5,222 nt of DNA from an uncultured Limnohabitans sp. (GCF_937889215.1 NZ_CALBEX010000606.1:1-5222); one strand, 5' to 3'. Positions 1-5,222 are shown, counted from the stretch's first letter. Notes: generated by a model from the letters alone, not told the origin. Program-made: numbers and translations.

Positions 1-322
1 GACCGCCATCGATGCGCAGCGCTTGCAGCATGCCGTCGCCGTCAAACCAGTGTGTCAGGCGGCTGCTGCCATGTCCAAAGCGGGCGGGTCCGTTGCGGTA
101 CAGCGTGCCGCGCAGTTCGGCGGGTAGCTGGCCCTGCACAGGCAGGCGCTCGGTTTTCAGGCTGCCCTTGAAAGCGGGCGCATCGAATGGCGCGTAGCTG
201 CTGTGCCAGGCTGTTTCGGCGGTGGCGGCATGGGCGCGAGGGCTGGTCAGACTGCCCAGTCCCAAGGCTGCCAAAGCGCCCAGCCATTGGCGGCGGTTCC
301 ATGAGGTGTGTGTGGATTGCAT
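1..322 (-). CDS. Carotenoid oxygenase (RPE65/CCO family), Tat-exported, 3' part cut off by the window edge
   Basis: Only the first 107 codons are visible; the gene runs off the left edge. The start ATG has a GAGGA ribosome binding site 5 nt upstream. The N-terminus carries a twin-arginine signal: NRRQWLGA at residues 9-16, a hydrophobic Ala/Leu/Gly stretch, and an AHA cleavage site ending at residue 32. This suggests folded, metal-loaded export to the periplasm. The mature part shows family signatures: LPAELRGTLYRNGPARF (about 66-82) and HWFDGDGML (about 91-99), the usual N-terminal blade of carotenoid cleavage and lignostilbene dioxygenases. Those enzymes use Fe(II) held by four His to cleave alkene bonds of carotenoids, apocarotenoids or stilbenes. 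The four His lie outside the window, so activity and substrate cannot be judged. It is the second gene of an operon with a secreted DUF2141 protein. Family call is strong; substrate unknown. Confidence 0.9.
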   Translation of the reverse strand, partial: MQSTHTSWNRRQWLGALAALGLGSLTSPRAHAATAETAWHSSYAPFDAPAFKGSLKTERLPVQGQLPAELRGTLYRNGPARFGHGSSRLTHWFDGDGMLQALRIDGG

Positions 323-333
323 GGCGGTCCTCA
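323..333 (-). promoter_or_regulatory. Ribosome binding site overlapping a stop codon (DUF2141 / carotenoid oxygenase junction)
   Basis: Reading leftward, the junction is TGAGGACCGCC followed by ATG. The DUF2141 stop TGA shares bases with the GAGGA Shine-Dalgarno (332-328), and 5 nt separate that from the oxygenase start. This arrangement favours translational coupling and supports both the operon and the oxygenase start. Confidence 0.75.
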
Positions 334-825
334 TTGCAGTGTCAGATTGACGCGGGCGCCTTGCGGGCCGACTTCAAAGGCCGCGCTGTCAAAGCTGGGC
401 TGGCCAAACGAGGCCTTGGCGTTGTTGGAAAAGCCAACCGGCTCGTTGGGTATGCCCATCAGGTTGGTGTTGAGTTTGCCGTTGCCGTCTTTGTCCTGGT
501 AGGCCGAGAGGGCATATCGCCCGGGCTGCAACTGGGTGAACACCAACTGGAGCGGCTGCCCCGCCACTTGACGACTGGCCGCGATTTGCTGGGCGTAGCT
601 GATCTTATGAGGGTAGTCAGCCGAACGCTCAAACAAGGAAACCATGACCCAGCCTTCGCTGCTGGGCAAGGGCTGGATATCGACGGTGACGTCGGCGGCC
701 TGGGCGGGTAGAACGCTGGCGGCCAGGGCGAGGAGGGCGCAGCCTTGGCCCAGCAGCACGGTCAGACTGCGTGGAGACTGGGGGCGTATGTGGGGTGTGA
801 TTGGACGGATGGTCTGGTTGTTCAT
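331..825 (-). CDS. Secreted DUF2141 domain protein
   Basis: The 164-residue product has a long Sec-type signal: a basic n-region (RPQSPRS, 14-20), a hydrophobic core (about 21-40) and an AQA cleavage site at 41-43. The mature ~120 residues fit DUF2141 (PF09912), a small beta-rich domain of unknown function. They show the LQPGRYALSAYQD strand (99-111), an acidic EF-hand-like loop DKDGNGKLN (111-119), the signature MGIPNEPVGFSNN (123-135) and GQPSFDSAAF (141-150). The loop may bind a metal such as calcium, but that is inference. I chose the ATG at 825 because the signal peptide begins naturally there. An in-frame GTG at 882 would add 19 residues and put the 858-874 hairpin inside the coding region. 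The stop TGA lies 8 nt before the carotenoid oxygenase start and overlaps its ribosome binding site, so the two are probably co-translated. No reaction is known for this domain. Confidence 0.88.
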   Translation of the reverse strand: MNNQTIRPITPHIRPQSPRSLTVLLGQGCALLALAASVLPAQAADVTVDIQPLPSSEGWVMVSLFERSADYPHKISYAQQIAASRQVAGQPLQLVFTQLQPGRYALSAYQDKDGNGKLNTNLMGIPNEPVGFSNNAKASFGQPSFDSAAFEVGPQGARVNLTLQ

Positions 826-857
826 GGTTTTTCCATTACTCGGGATTGACACAACGA

Positions 858-874
858 CCACCGCATGGCGGTGG
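858..874. other. Perfect 7-bp inverted repeat with 3-nt loop in the leader of the DUF2141 operon
   Basis: CCACCGC (858-864) and GCGGTGG (868-874) flank a 3-nt loop. The dyad sits 33 nt upstream of the DUF2141 ATG, in the probable 5' leader or promoter region of the leftward operon. No U-run follows on either strand, so it is not a standard intrinsic terminator. It could be an operator, an mRNA-stability hairpin or chance in GC-rich DNA. The rest of the 826-1061 intergenic region holds only the proposed uppP promoter; I saw no convincing leftward promoter. Confidence 0.4.
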
Positions 875-1006
875 CCCCTCACGGCGCTGCATTCGGGATA
901 GGGGCGCTGTGATGGGGTGAAATATCGATCCAGTCAGGCCTTGAGAAAAGCGGAATGCGATGAAACGCTGATTGGGCTGCGTGAAATGCAGGGAACGCGG
1001 TGTGTG

Positions 1007-1036
1007 CGGACAACGGTGCGCGAATGTCGCGATAAT
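1007..1036 (+). promoter_or_regulatory. Candidate sigma70-type promoter for uppP
   Basis: CGGACA (1007-1012, 4 of 6 to TTGACA) is followed after 18 nt by GATAAT (1031-1036, 5 of 6 to TATAAT). Transcription would begin near 1043 and give a leader of about 20 nt ending in the GAGGAG ribosome binding site. Placement just ahead of a gene that opens a rightward block makes it plausible. It was found by eye only. Confidence 0.4.
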
Positions 1037-1050
1037 CCCCACAGATTTTC

Positions 1051-1064
1051 GAGGAGCGTTTGTG
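1051..1064 (+). promoter_or_regulatory. Ribosome binding site that sets a GTG start for uppP
   Basis: GAGGAG (1051-1056) stands 5 nt before GTG (1062-1064). The reading frame is open further upstream from an ATG at 972, but those 30 residues are Cys/Arg-rich, unlike a membrane protein N-terminus, and would overlap the promoter. Starting at the GTG gives 274 residues, matching the usual UppP length, and places the first transmembrane segment at the N-terminus. A second in-frame ATG at 1071 is possible but poorly spaced. Confidence 0.75.
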
Positions 1065-1886
1065 GACCTGATGTTGTTGCTGAAAGCCGCCGTGATGGGC
1101 GTGGTCGAGGGGCTGACCGAGTTCTTGCCGATCTCGTCCACCGGGCATTTGATTTTGGCGGGGGCCTTGCTGGGCTTTGACGACGACAAGGCCAAGGTGT
1201 TCGACATCGCCATCCAGACGGGTGCGATTTTGGCGGTGATCATTGTGTATTGGCAAAAGATCAGCAGCACGGTGCGCGCTTTGCCGCACAGTGCCGCTGC
1301 CCAGCGTTTTGCGCTGAATGTGTTCATCGCCTTTGTGCCTGCTGTGATCTTGGGGCTGATGTTTGGCAAGGCCATCAAGGCGAACCTGTTCACGCCCGAG
1401 GTGGTGGCCACCACCTTCATCATTGGTGGCTTCATCATCTTGTGGGCTGAGCGCCGACAGGCCCGCACGGTGCGCATTGGCGAAGTGGAAGACATGCGCT
1501 GGCAAGATGCGCTCAAGGTAGGTTTGGTGCAGTGCCTGGCCATGATTCCGGGCACCAGCCGCAGCGGCGCGACCATCATTGGCGGCATGCTGCTGGGCAT
1601 GTCGCGCAAGGCGGCGACCGACTTTTCTTTTTACCTGGCCATCCCCACGCTGATTGGCGCCGGGGCTTACAGCCTGTACAAAGACCGCGCTTTGCTGAGC
1701 ATGGCCGATGCGCCGATGTTTGCGGTGGGTTTGTTGTTCTCGTTTTTGAGCGCCTGGGTGTGTGTGCGCTGGTTGCTCAAATTCATCTCGACCAACAGCT
1801 TTGAGGTGTTTGCCTGGTACCGGATCGTGTTCGGTCTGGTGGTGCTGGGCACCAGCTACTTTGGGCTGGTGAGCTGGGCGGCTTGA
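1062..1886 (+). CDS. uppP: Undecaprenyl-diphosphate phosphatase UppP (BacA)
   Basis: This integral inner-membrane enzyme removes a phosphate from undecaprenyl diphosphate. That regenerates the lipid carrier for peptidoglycan and other envelope polymers; raised levels give bacitracin resistance. The 274 residues match the ~273 of E. coli UppP and are mostly hydrophobic helices. Diagnostic motifs are present. The glutamate-rich motif [16 protein letters not shown] (14-29) includes E16, E20 and H29, corresponding to E. coli E17, E21 and H30. The phosphate-binding motif PGTSRSGAT (163-171) carries the essential Arg167 (E. coli R174). The conserved stretch [15 protein letters not shown] (181-195) is also intact. 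The start is GTG with a strong ribosome binding site. It is probably transcribed alone or at the head of a rightward block: the next gene is 131 nt downstream and of unrelated function. Nothing in it appears broken. Confidence 0.97.
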   Translation: MDLMLLLKAAVMGVVEGLTEFLPISSTGHLILAGALLGFDDDKAKVFDIAIQTGAILAVIIVYWQKISSTVRALPHSAAAQRFALNVFIAFVPAVILGLMFGKAIKANLFTPEVVATTFIIGGFIILWAERRQARTVRIGEVEDMRWQDALKVGLVQCLAMIPGTSRSGATIIGGMLLGMSRKAATDFSFYLAIPTLIGAGAYSLYKDRALLSMADAPMFAVGLLFSFLSAWVCVRWLLKFISTNSFEVFAWYRIVFGLVVLGTSYFGLVSWAA

Positions 1887-1916
1887 TCGGGTGCACCTAG
1901 GCGACATGCTGGGTTT

Positions 1917-1930
1917 TGGCCTGCAGGCCA
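1917..1930. other. Perfect 14-bp palindrome downstream of uppP
   Basis: TGGCCTGCAGGCCA lies 30 nt after the uppP stop. It lacks a loop and a following U-run, so it is a poor intrinsic terminator. It might be a protein-binding dyad or part of a transcript-end structure. A chance GC-rich palindrome is quite possible. Confidence 0.25.
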
Positions 1931-1968
1931 TCATCATCAGCGCTTCCAAGGTGCGCACACTCAAGTGC

Positions 1969-1998
1969 TTGCCTGATCCCTTGCCCGATTGATTTAAA
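1969..1998 (+). promoter_or_regulatory. Weak candidate promoter for the NTF2-like / crotonase operon
   Basis: TTGCCT (1969-1974) and TTTAAA (1993-1998), each 4 of 6 to consensus, are separated by 18 nt. The A/T-rich patch around 1990-2003 stands out from its GC-rich surroundings. It leads directly into a strong AAGGAG ribosome binding site (2004-2009), 8 nt before the ATG at 2018. Support is positional and weak. Confidence 0.3.
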
Positions 1999-2017
1999 AA
2001 ACAAAGGAGACAAGACC

Positions 2018-2515
2018 ATGCAACAAGCCGATTTTGAAGAATTGCTCAAGCGGTTCTCGGCCGCTGCCGAAGCGGGCGATGGCGAGGCCTTTGCCCAGTG
2101 CTTCACGCCCGATGGCGTTTACCACGACTACATCTACGGCGACCACACGGGCCGCGCCGACATTGCCCACATGATGAACGACTTGTTCCACCGCGATGCC
2201 GGGCCCGACTACCGCTGGGAAATGTTTGAGCCCGTGTGCAATGGGCAAGTGGCCTATGCGCGGTCTTTGTCGAGCTTCACATCGAAGGTGCCCGAGTTTG
2301 CGGGGCGGCAGGTGGTGATCGACGGCATCAGCCGCTTTGAACTGCGTGACGGGCTGATTGGCGACTACAGCGAATCGGTCAATGGTGGCGTGGCCATGGT
2401 GCAGCTGGGGGTGGCTGCGCCGCGCCTAGAGAAGGTGCTCAAGCGCTGGAGCCAGCAGTTGATCGACCAGCCTGCGACCCAGGCATTTTTGGCCCGTGGC
2501 AAGCGCACGGTGTGA
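2018..2515 (+). CDS. NTF2-like (SnoaL-type) cone-fold protein, possible small enzyme
   Basis: The 165-residue cytoplasmic protein has the layout of the NTF2-like / SnoaL superfamily. An N-terminal helix pair (about 1-28, with FSAAAEAGDGEAFAQCF) is followed by the first strand with PDGVYHDYIYGDHTGRADI (31-49), a helix (50-60, MMNDLFHRD), and curved beta strands (about 66-125) ending in FELRDGLIGDYSES (107-120). A C-terminal helical tail (about 134-160) extends beyond the core. The YHD cluster (35-37) and the buried polar residues of the cone are where related isomerases, cyclases and dehydratases place catalytic groups, but no specific reaction can be read here. The ATG was chosen over an upstream in-frame start because of AAGGAG 8 nt ahead and because homology-like sequence begins there. 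A crotonase gene starts 31 nt after its stop, so the two are likely one transcript and may act on the same substrate. Confidence 0.85.
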   Translation: MQQADFEELLKRFSAAAEAGDGEAFAQCFTPDGVYHDYIYGDHTGRADIAHMMNDLFHRDAGPDYRWEMFEPVCNGQVAYARSLSSFTSKVPEFAGRQVVIDGISRFELRDGLIGDYSESVNGGVAMVQLGVAAPRLEKVLKRWSQQLIDQPATQAFLARGKRTV

Positions 2516-2546
2516 GTTGTTCAATCCTTCTTTGAAAGGCCTGGCC

Positions 2547-3359
2547 ATGAGTTACCAAGACATACTTTACAAGGTCGAGCACCGCATCGCGACCATCACC
2601 TTGAACCGACCGGACAAGCTCAACGCCTGGACCGCTGTCATGGAGCGCGAGGTGCGCCAGGCCATGGATGCCGCCGCTGAAGATGACGGCGTGCGCGCCA
2701 TCGTGCTCACGGGTGCGGGGCGGGGTTTTTGCGCCGGGGCCGACATGGATTTGCTCAAGGACCTGGACCCGAGCGACATCACGGCGACGACCTGGACGAA
2801 GCCTTTTGATGTGAATCAGCGGCTGGATTACCAGACGCGCTATGGGTATTACCCTGCGATCTCGAAGCCGGTGATCGGCATGCTGAACGGCGCGACCGCA
2901 GGCATTGGGCTGGTGCACGCCTTGTATTGCGACATCCGTTTTGCGGCCGACAACGCGGTGTTCACCACCGCGTTTTCAAGGCGCGGCTTGATTGCCGAGC
3001 ATGGCCTGAGCTGGATGCTGCCCCGCATTGTGGGCCACGCCAACGCGATGGACTTGCTGCTGTCGGCCCGCAAGCTGCTGGCCCCCGAGGCCCAGGCCAT
3101 GGGCTTGGTCAACAAGGTGTTTGCGCCCGACGCTTTGGCCGCCGCCACGTATGCCTATGTGCGTGATTTGGTGGACAACGTGTCGCCCCGCTCGATGGCG
3201 GTGATCAAGCGCCAGCAGTACGACGCGCCATTCCAGACGCTGGCAGAAAACAACCGCCAGGCCAACGTGGAGATGGCCCGCAGTTTCGCGAGTGACGACT
3301 TCCGCGAAGGCGTGGCGCATTTCATGGAAAAACGAGCACCGCAATTCACGGGTAAATAA
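2547..3359 (+). CDS. Crotonase-fold enoyl-CoA hydratase/isomerase family protein
   Basis: The 270-residue product is full length for the family and acts on acyl-CoA thioesters in the cytoplasm. The N-terminal strand pair holds ITLNRPDKLNAWT (17-29). The first oxyanion-hole motif is GRGFCAGADMDLL (58-70) and the second is NGATAGIGL (114-122). Next come CDIRFAADNAVFTTAFSRRGLIA (about 128-150) and a C-terminal trimerisation helix region with ARKLLAPEAQAMGLVNKV (174-191). The two hydratase glutamates (E144 and E164 of rat mitochondrial hydratase) appear replaced by Val and Phe by eye. In the loop where PaaG-like isomerases and 4-chlorobenzoyl-CoA dehalogenase carry their catalytic Asp there is EHG (E151-H152). 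So the reaction may be isomerisation or another crotonase chemistry rather than hydration. The ATG has AAAGG 7 nt upstream. It is co-directional with the NTF2-like gene (31-nt gap) and probably co-transcribed with it. Confidence 0.92.
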   Translation: MSYQDILYKVEHRIATITLNRPDKLNAWTAVMEREVRQAMDAAAEDDGVRAIVLTGAGRGFCAGADMDLLKDLDPSDITATTWTKPFDVNQRLDYQTRYGYYPAISKPVIGMLNGATAGIGLVHALYCDIRFAADNAVFTTAFSRRGLIAEHGLSWMLPRIVGHANAMDLLLSARKLLAPEAQAMGLVNKVFAPDALAAATYAYVRDLVDNVSPRSMAVIKRQQYDAPFQTLAENNRQANVEMARSFASDDFREGVAHFMEKRAPQFTGK

Positions 3360-3434
3360 GACTCAGGGGCGGAATGTCGATTCGGCTCCATGAAGCTTGA
3401 ATTACCCCTGTATTGGTCAGTCATGGGTTTGTTT

Positions 3435-3524
3435 TTGTAGGAGCCCACCCCGTGGGCGATGGTTTGCCGGACCAAATCAAGGTCGTGTGCCACGCCCATC
3501 GCCCACAGGGGTGGGCTCCTACAA
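3435..3524. repeat. REPIN-like element: two inverted GTAG-headed REP hairpins
   Basis: Two 28-29 nt arms (3435-3462 and 3496-3524) are inverted copies of each other, differing by one inserted base, and enclose a 33-nt spacer. Each arm begins with TTGTAGGA and is itself palindromic: GCCCAC-CCC-GTGGGC (3443-3457) on the left, GCCCAC-AGGG-GTGGGC (3501-3516) on the right. A GTAG head followed by a short GC hairpin is the layout of REP sequences mobilised by RAYT (TnpA_REP, Y1-type) transposases. An inverted REP pair is a REPIN. It occupies most of the useful part of the 245-nt convergent gap 3360-3604, between the 3' ends of the crotonase and CoA-transferase genes, a typical REP location. It may help end or stabilise both transcripts. 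I see no gene in this gap and no transposase in the window. Genome copy number, which would prove the element, cannot be seen. Confidence 0.8.
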
Positions 3525-3586
3525 GTATTTGCCCCTTGCTTGTCACTTAAGACTTTAAGGGGTCGGTTCCATAAGGGGAAGACGCA

Positions 3587-3601
3587 GGGGAACTGCTCCC
3601 C
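3587..3601 (-). terminator. Weak hairpin just after the CoA-transferase stop
   Basis: GGGGA (3587-3591) and TCCCC (3597-3601) form a 5-bp stem with a 5-nt loop, 3 nt beyond the CoA-transferase stop codon in the leftward direction. The downstream leftward sequence is pyrimidine-rich (GCGTCTTCCCCTT) but lacks a clean U-run, so terminator function is uncertain. Confidence 0.3.
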
Positions 3602-3604
3602 GAC

Positions 3605-4474
3605 TCACTTGGTGAGTGTCATGAGCGGAATGTCTTTGGCCACCGCCAGCTTGTCGAGCTGCGCGCGGGTTTGGCTGGCCAAGAAGGTTTCGATGGCTTT
3701 GCGCGTGGCGGGCTTGAACAGGTCCTTGACCGGGTGAGCCAGTTGAACGCCTGCGGCTTCGCACAGGCGCTGCGCAAAGTGCGGCTCCAGGGCTGCCACG
3801 GCCACGCGGCCATTTTTGCAGGCATAGATGCGGTAGCCCGCATGGGCACCGCCCACCGCGCCATCGGGCGTGGTCATACGCAGCTGGCGGGGCAGGGCCA
3901 GCCAGGCGGCGGCGTCTGACAGGGCCACTTCGTGGCGTGAGCCTTTGCCTGTGGTTTTGAGCGAGAGCACCGCCTTGAGCGTGGCTTCGCTGGCCATGAG
4001 TGCGCCGCCCATGTCGGCAAACAAACTCGGGGGCAGGTCCATGCCGTTGACGAGGCCCACCTCGGCTTGGTACGTCAGATCATGGCCGGGGATTTCGGCC
4101 AGAGGGCCGGGTGCGCCAACCACTTCGATCAGGCTGAGCGCAGGGTATTCCTTGTGCAATGACTTCCAGCTCAGGCCGAGCTTGGTCAGTGCCGAGGGGC
4201 GGAATGAAGTCAGCAGCACATCGGTCTTGGGCAGCAGCTTGTGCAAGGCGGCTTGACCGGACTCGGTTTTGAGGTCCAGGGTATGGTGTTTCACGCCTTT
4301 GTGCATCAGCGCGTAACCATCGGGGGTGTAGTGCTGCATGGGGTCGCCTGAGGGCGGGTTGACCTTGGTGCAGCTGGCGCCCATTTGGGCCAGGCGCATC
4401 AGCGCCGCAGGGCCGGGCAGGTTGAGTGCGAGGCTGACGACGCGAACGCCGCGAAGGGGTTGTGTGGATGACAT
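3605..4474 (-). CDS. CaiB/BaiF family III CoA-transferase / alpha-methylacyl-CoA racemase-like protein, short form
   Basis: The 289-residue product has the N-terminal family III fold: LRGVRVVSLALNLPGPAAL (7-25), LAQMGASCTKVNPPSGDP (28-45) and LDLKTESGQAAL (66-77). Also seen are PGHDLTYQAEVG (129-140), LFADMGGALMASEATLKAVL (151-170) and the small domain with GYRIYACKNGRVAVAALEPHF (213-233). H131, D154 and E230 line up by eye with the catalytic H126, D156 and E241 of mycobacterial alpha-methylacyl-CoA racemase, so racemisation of 2-methylacyl-CoA is at least as likely as CoA transfer. The family usually runs ~360-400 residues. Spacing is normal up to E230, so about 60 C-terminal residues are missing. 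The ATG at 4474 was preferred to one at 4519 because of a GAAGG ribosome binding site 7 nt ahead. A CATAAT -10-like hexamer at 4508-4503 also falls between the two starts. It lies 92 nt downstream of the hydrolase gene. Confidence 0.88.
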   Translation of the reverse strand: MSSTQPLRGVRVVSLALNLPGPAALMRLAQMGASCTKVNPPSGDPMQHYTPDGYALMHKGVKHHTLDLKTESGQAALHKLLPKTDVLLTSFRPSALTKLGLSWKSLHKEYPALSLIEVVGAPGPLAEIPGHDLTYQAEVGLVNGMDLPPSLFADMGGALMASEATLKAVLSLKTTGKGSRHEVALSDAAAWLALPRQLRMTTPDGAVGGAHAGYRIYACKNGRVAVAALEPHFAQRLCEAAGVQLAHPVKDLFKPATRKAIETFLASQTRAQLDKLAVAKDIPLMTLTK

Positions 4475-4554
4475 GGGATGACCTTCAAATCGTGACCCGG
4501 GAATTATGGGCATGGCCATGATGTGGCACTGTCACCTGTGCTGAAAAGCGTTCC

Positions 4555-4566
4555 AGCCCATGGGCT
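4555..4566. other. Perfect 12-bp palindrome immediately after the hydrolase stop
   Basis: AGCCCATGGGCT abuts the hydrolase stop codon. On the leftward strand it is followed 5 nt later by CGCTTTTCAG, a short T-run, so it could act as a weak terminator between the hydrolase and CoA-transferase genes. With no loop bases the usable stem is only about 4 bp. Confidence 0.25.
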
Positions 4567-5222
4567 TCAGACGCCAAGATTGCGCAAAGTCGCTTCGATC
4601 GCGGCAGCGGTGGCGATGGGCTTTTCCATAGGGAACAGGTGCGAGCCGTCGAGCATCATGATGCGGCCTTTGACGACTTGGTGCGTCAGGTCGGTGCCGG
4701 CTTGACGCATTTCTGCCGAGTGAGTGCCGCCGATGAAGGCGACCGGGCATTTGAGGGGTTTGCGCTTGAGCAGGCTGTCGAGTTTGTGCGGCAGGCCGTT
4801 GTAAATAGCGGTTTCTATGTCACGGTCAAAGCTGAGCACGCGCTGGCCACCTTCGTCGTGGGTGCCGTGGTTGATGTAGTCGCGCAAAACTTGCGGGTCC
4901 CAGCGGGCAAAGGATTTTTTGTGCGCAAAGCTTTCGAGCGCGGCTTGGGCATCGGGCCAGTGGTGGCGGCGTTTTTGGCTGATGCGTCCGGGCGAGAGGG
5001 CCCCAATCAGCGGTGTGCGTTTGGCCAGACCGAGCGTGGTGGCGCGCCAGCCGCCCAGCACGGGCGAGTCGATCAGCACCACGCCACGCGCCAGTTCGGG
5101 GTGGCGGGCAGCGCACATGAGGCTGAGGATGCCGCCCAGCGAATGGCCCACCAAAAAGGCGGGTTCGCCGTCGCCTTGTTTGTCACGGGCAAAGTCGGCC
5201 AGTTGCTGCACCAGGTGCGGAG
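4567..5222 (-). CDS. Alpha/beta hydrolase, N-terminus beyond the window
   Basis: The visible part is 217 complete codons plus the stop. The frame stays open to the window's last base, and the GTG at 5211 is internal rather than a real start. The nucleophile elbow is GHSLGG, with Ser at 5142-5140, inside AFLVGHSLGGILSLMCAARH. Next come the strand VVLIDSPVLGGW, a helical cap (codons about 5045-4790) rich in Arg/His/Trp, the late strand CPVAFIGGTHS, and the catalytic His (4641-4639) in MMLDGSHLFPMEKP. The usual acid after the late strand is not obvious, since GGTHSAEMR stands there. The Asp of LIDSP (5070-5068), at the end of the strand after the elbow helix, could serve instead. Family members hydrolyse esters, epoxides, C-C or C-halogen bonds, or thioesters; none can be chosen here. 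It is likely cytoplasmic, but the N-terminus is unseen. It is co-directional with the CoA-transferase gene 92 nt downstream. Confidence 0.88.
   Translation of the reverse strand, partial: PHLVQQLADFARDKQGDGEPAFLVGHSLGGILSLMCAARHPELARGVVLIDSPVLGGWRATTLGLAKRTPLIGALSPGRISQKRRHHWPDAQAALESFAHKKSFARWDPQVLRDYINHGTHDEGGQRVLSFDRDIETAIYNGLPHKLDSLLKRKPLKCPVAFIGGTHSAEMRQAGTDLTHQVVKGRIMMLDGSHLFPMEKPIATAAAIEATLRNLGV

Noticed and set aside
187..711. Rightward open frame of 174 codons over the left operon
   Set aside because: It is antisense to the carotenoid oxygenase and DUF2141 genes, which have signal peptides and family motifs. The rightward product shows no domain and would span both genes.
846..851. 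Perfect TTGACA on the plus strand
   Set aside because: There is no -10-like sequence 16-19 nt downstream (the region is GC-rich and contains the hairpin), and the uppP start is over 200 nt away.
836..1964. Long leftward open frames across uppP (about 257 and 361 codons)
   Set aside because: They are antisense shadows of uppP, a clear family member with all motifs intact. Their compositions are skewed (Met/Pro/Lys-rich or His/Gln/Arg-rich) and show no recognisable domain.
3364..3410. CAGGGG / CCCCTG inverted repeat after the crotonase stop
   Set aside because: It is a 6-bp stem with a 35-nt loop and no U-run, too weak to call a terminator.
3155..3499. Leftward frame of about 114 codons covering the crotonase 3' end and part of the REPIN
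   Set aside because: It runs through a repeat hairpin and the antisense of a well-supported gene, with no recognisable domain.
3435..3524. CRISPR-like or terminator interpretation of the repeat pair
   Set aside because: There are only two copies, in inverted not direct orientation, and no T-run beyond either arm. The GTAG-headed REP pair explains it better.
4503..4531. Leftward promoter for the CoA-transferase (CATAAT at 4508-4503)
   Set aside because: The -10 hexamer is fair, but the matching -35 position reads CAGTGC, a poor match. It is mentioned with the gene instead of being listed as a feature.

Overview
This window looks like ordinary chromosomal DNA from a beta-proteobacterium of the order Burkholderiales, probably Comamonadaceae-like. 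That placement is inferred from high GC, strong G/C preference at third codon positions, the protein flavour and the GTAG-headed REP-type repeat. I cannot run a search to fix the genus. Six protein genes are supported, two of them cut by the window edges. I see no rRNA, tRNA, CRISPR array, insertion sequence or phage gene.

Left part (1-825, minus strand): a two-gene export operon. A secreted DUF2141 protein comes first, then a Tat-exported carotenoid oxygenase (RPE65/CCO superfamily), of which only the first 107 residues are visible. The two genes are 8 nt apart, and the stop of the first overlaps the ribosome binding site of the second. A divergent intergenic region (826-1061) follows. It holds a perfect 7-bp hairpin and a plausible promoter for the rightward gene.

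Centre (1062-3359, plus strand): uppP, the undecaprenyl-diphosphate phosphatase that recycles the cell-wall lipid carrier and gives intrinsic bacitracin tolerance. After a 131-nt gap comes a probable two-gene operon of an NTF2/SnoaL-like small enzyme and a crotonase-fold enzyme annotated as enoyl-CoA hydratase. The crotonase lacks both classical hydratase glutamates and has a Glu-His-Gly motif instead.

Right part (3360-5222): a convergent intergenic region carries a pair of inverted REP hairpins (a REPIN-like element). It is followed on the minus strand by a short CaiB/BaiF family III CoA-transferase/racemase-like gene and, upstream of that, an alpha/beta hydrolase whose N-terminus lies beyond the window.

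The NTF2-like, crotonase, CoA-transferase/racemase and hydrolase genes could together serve acyl-CoA metabolism of an unknown branched or cyclic acid. This rests on family membership and proximity only. I found no strong evidence of a new multi-gene system. The items most worth a second look are the REPIN-like element, the DUF2141/carotenoid-oxygenase couple, and the active-site and length departures in the CoA enzymes.
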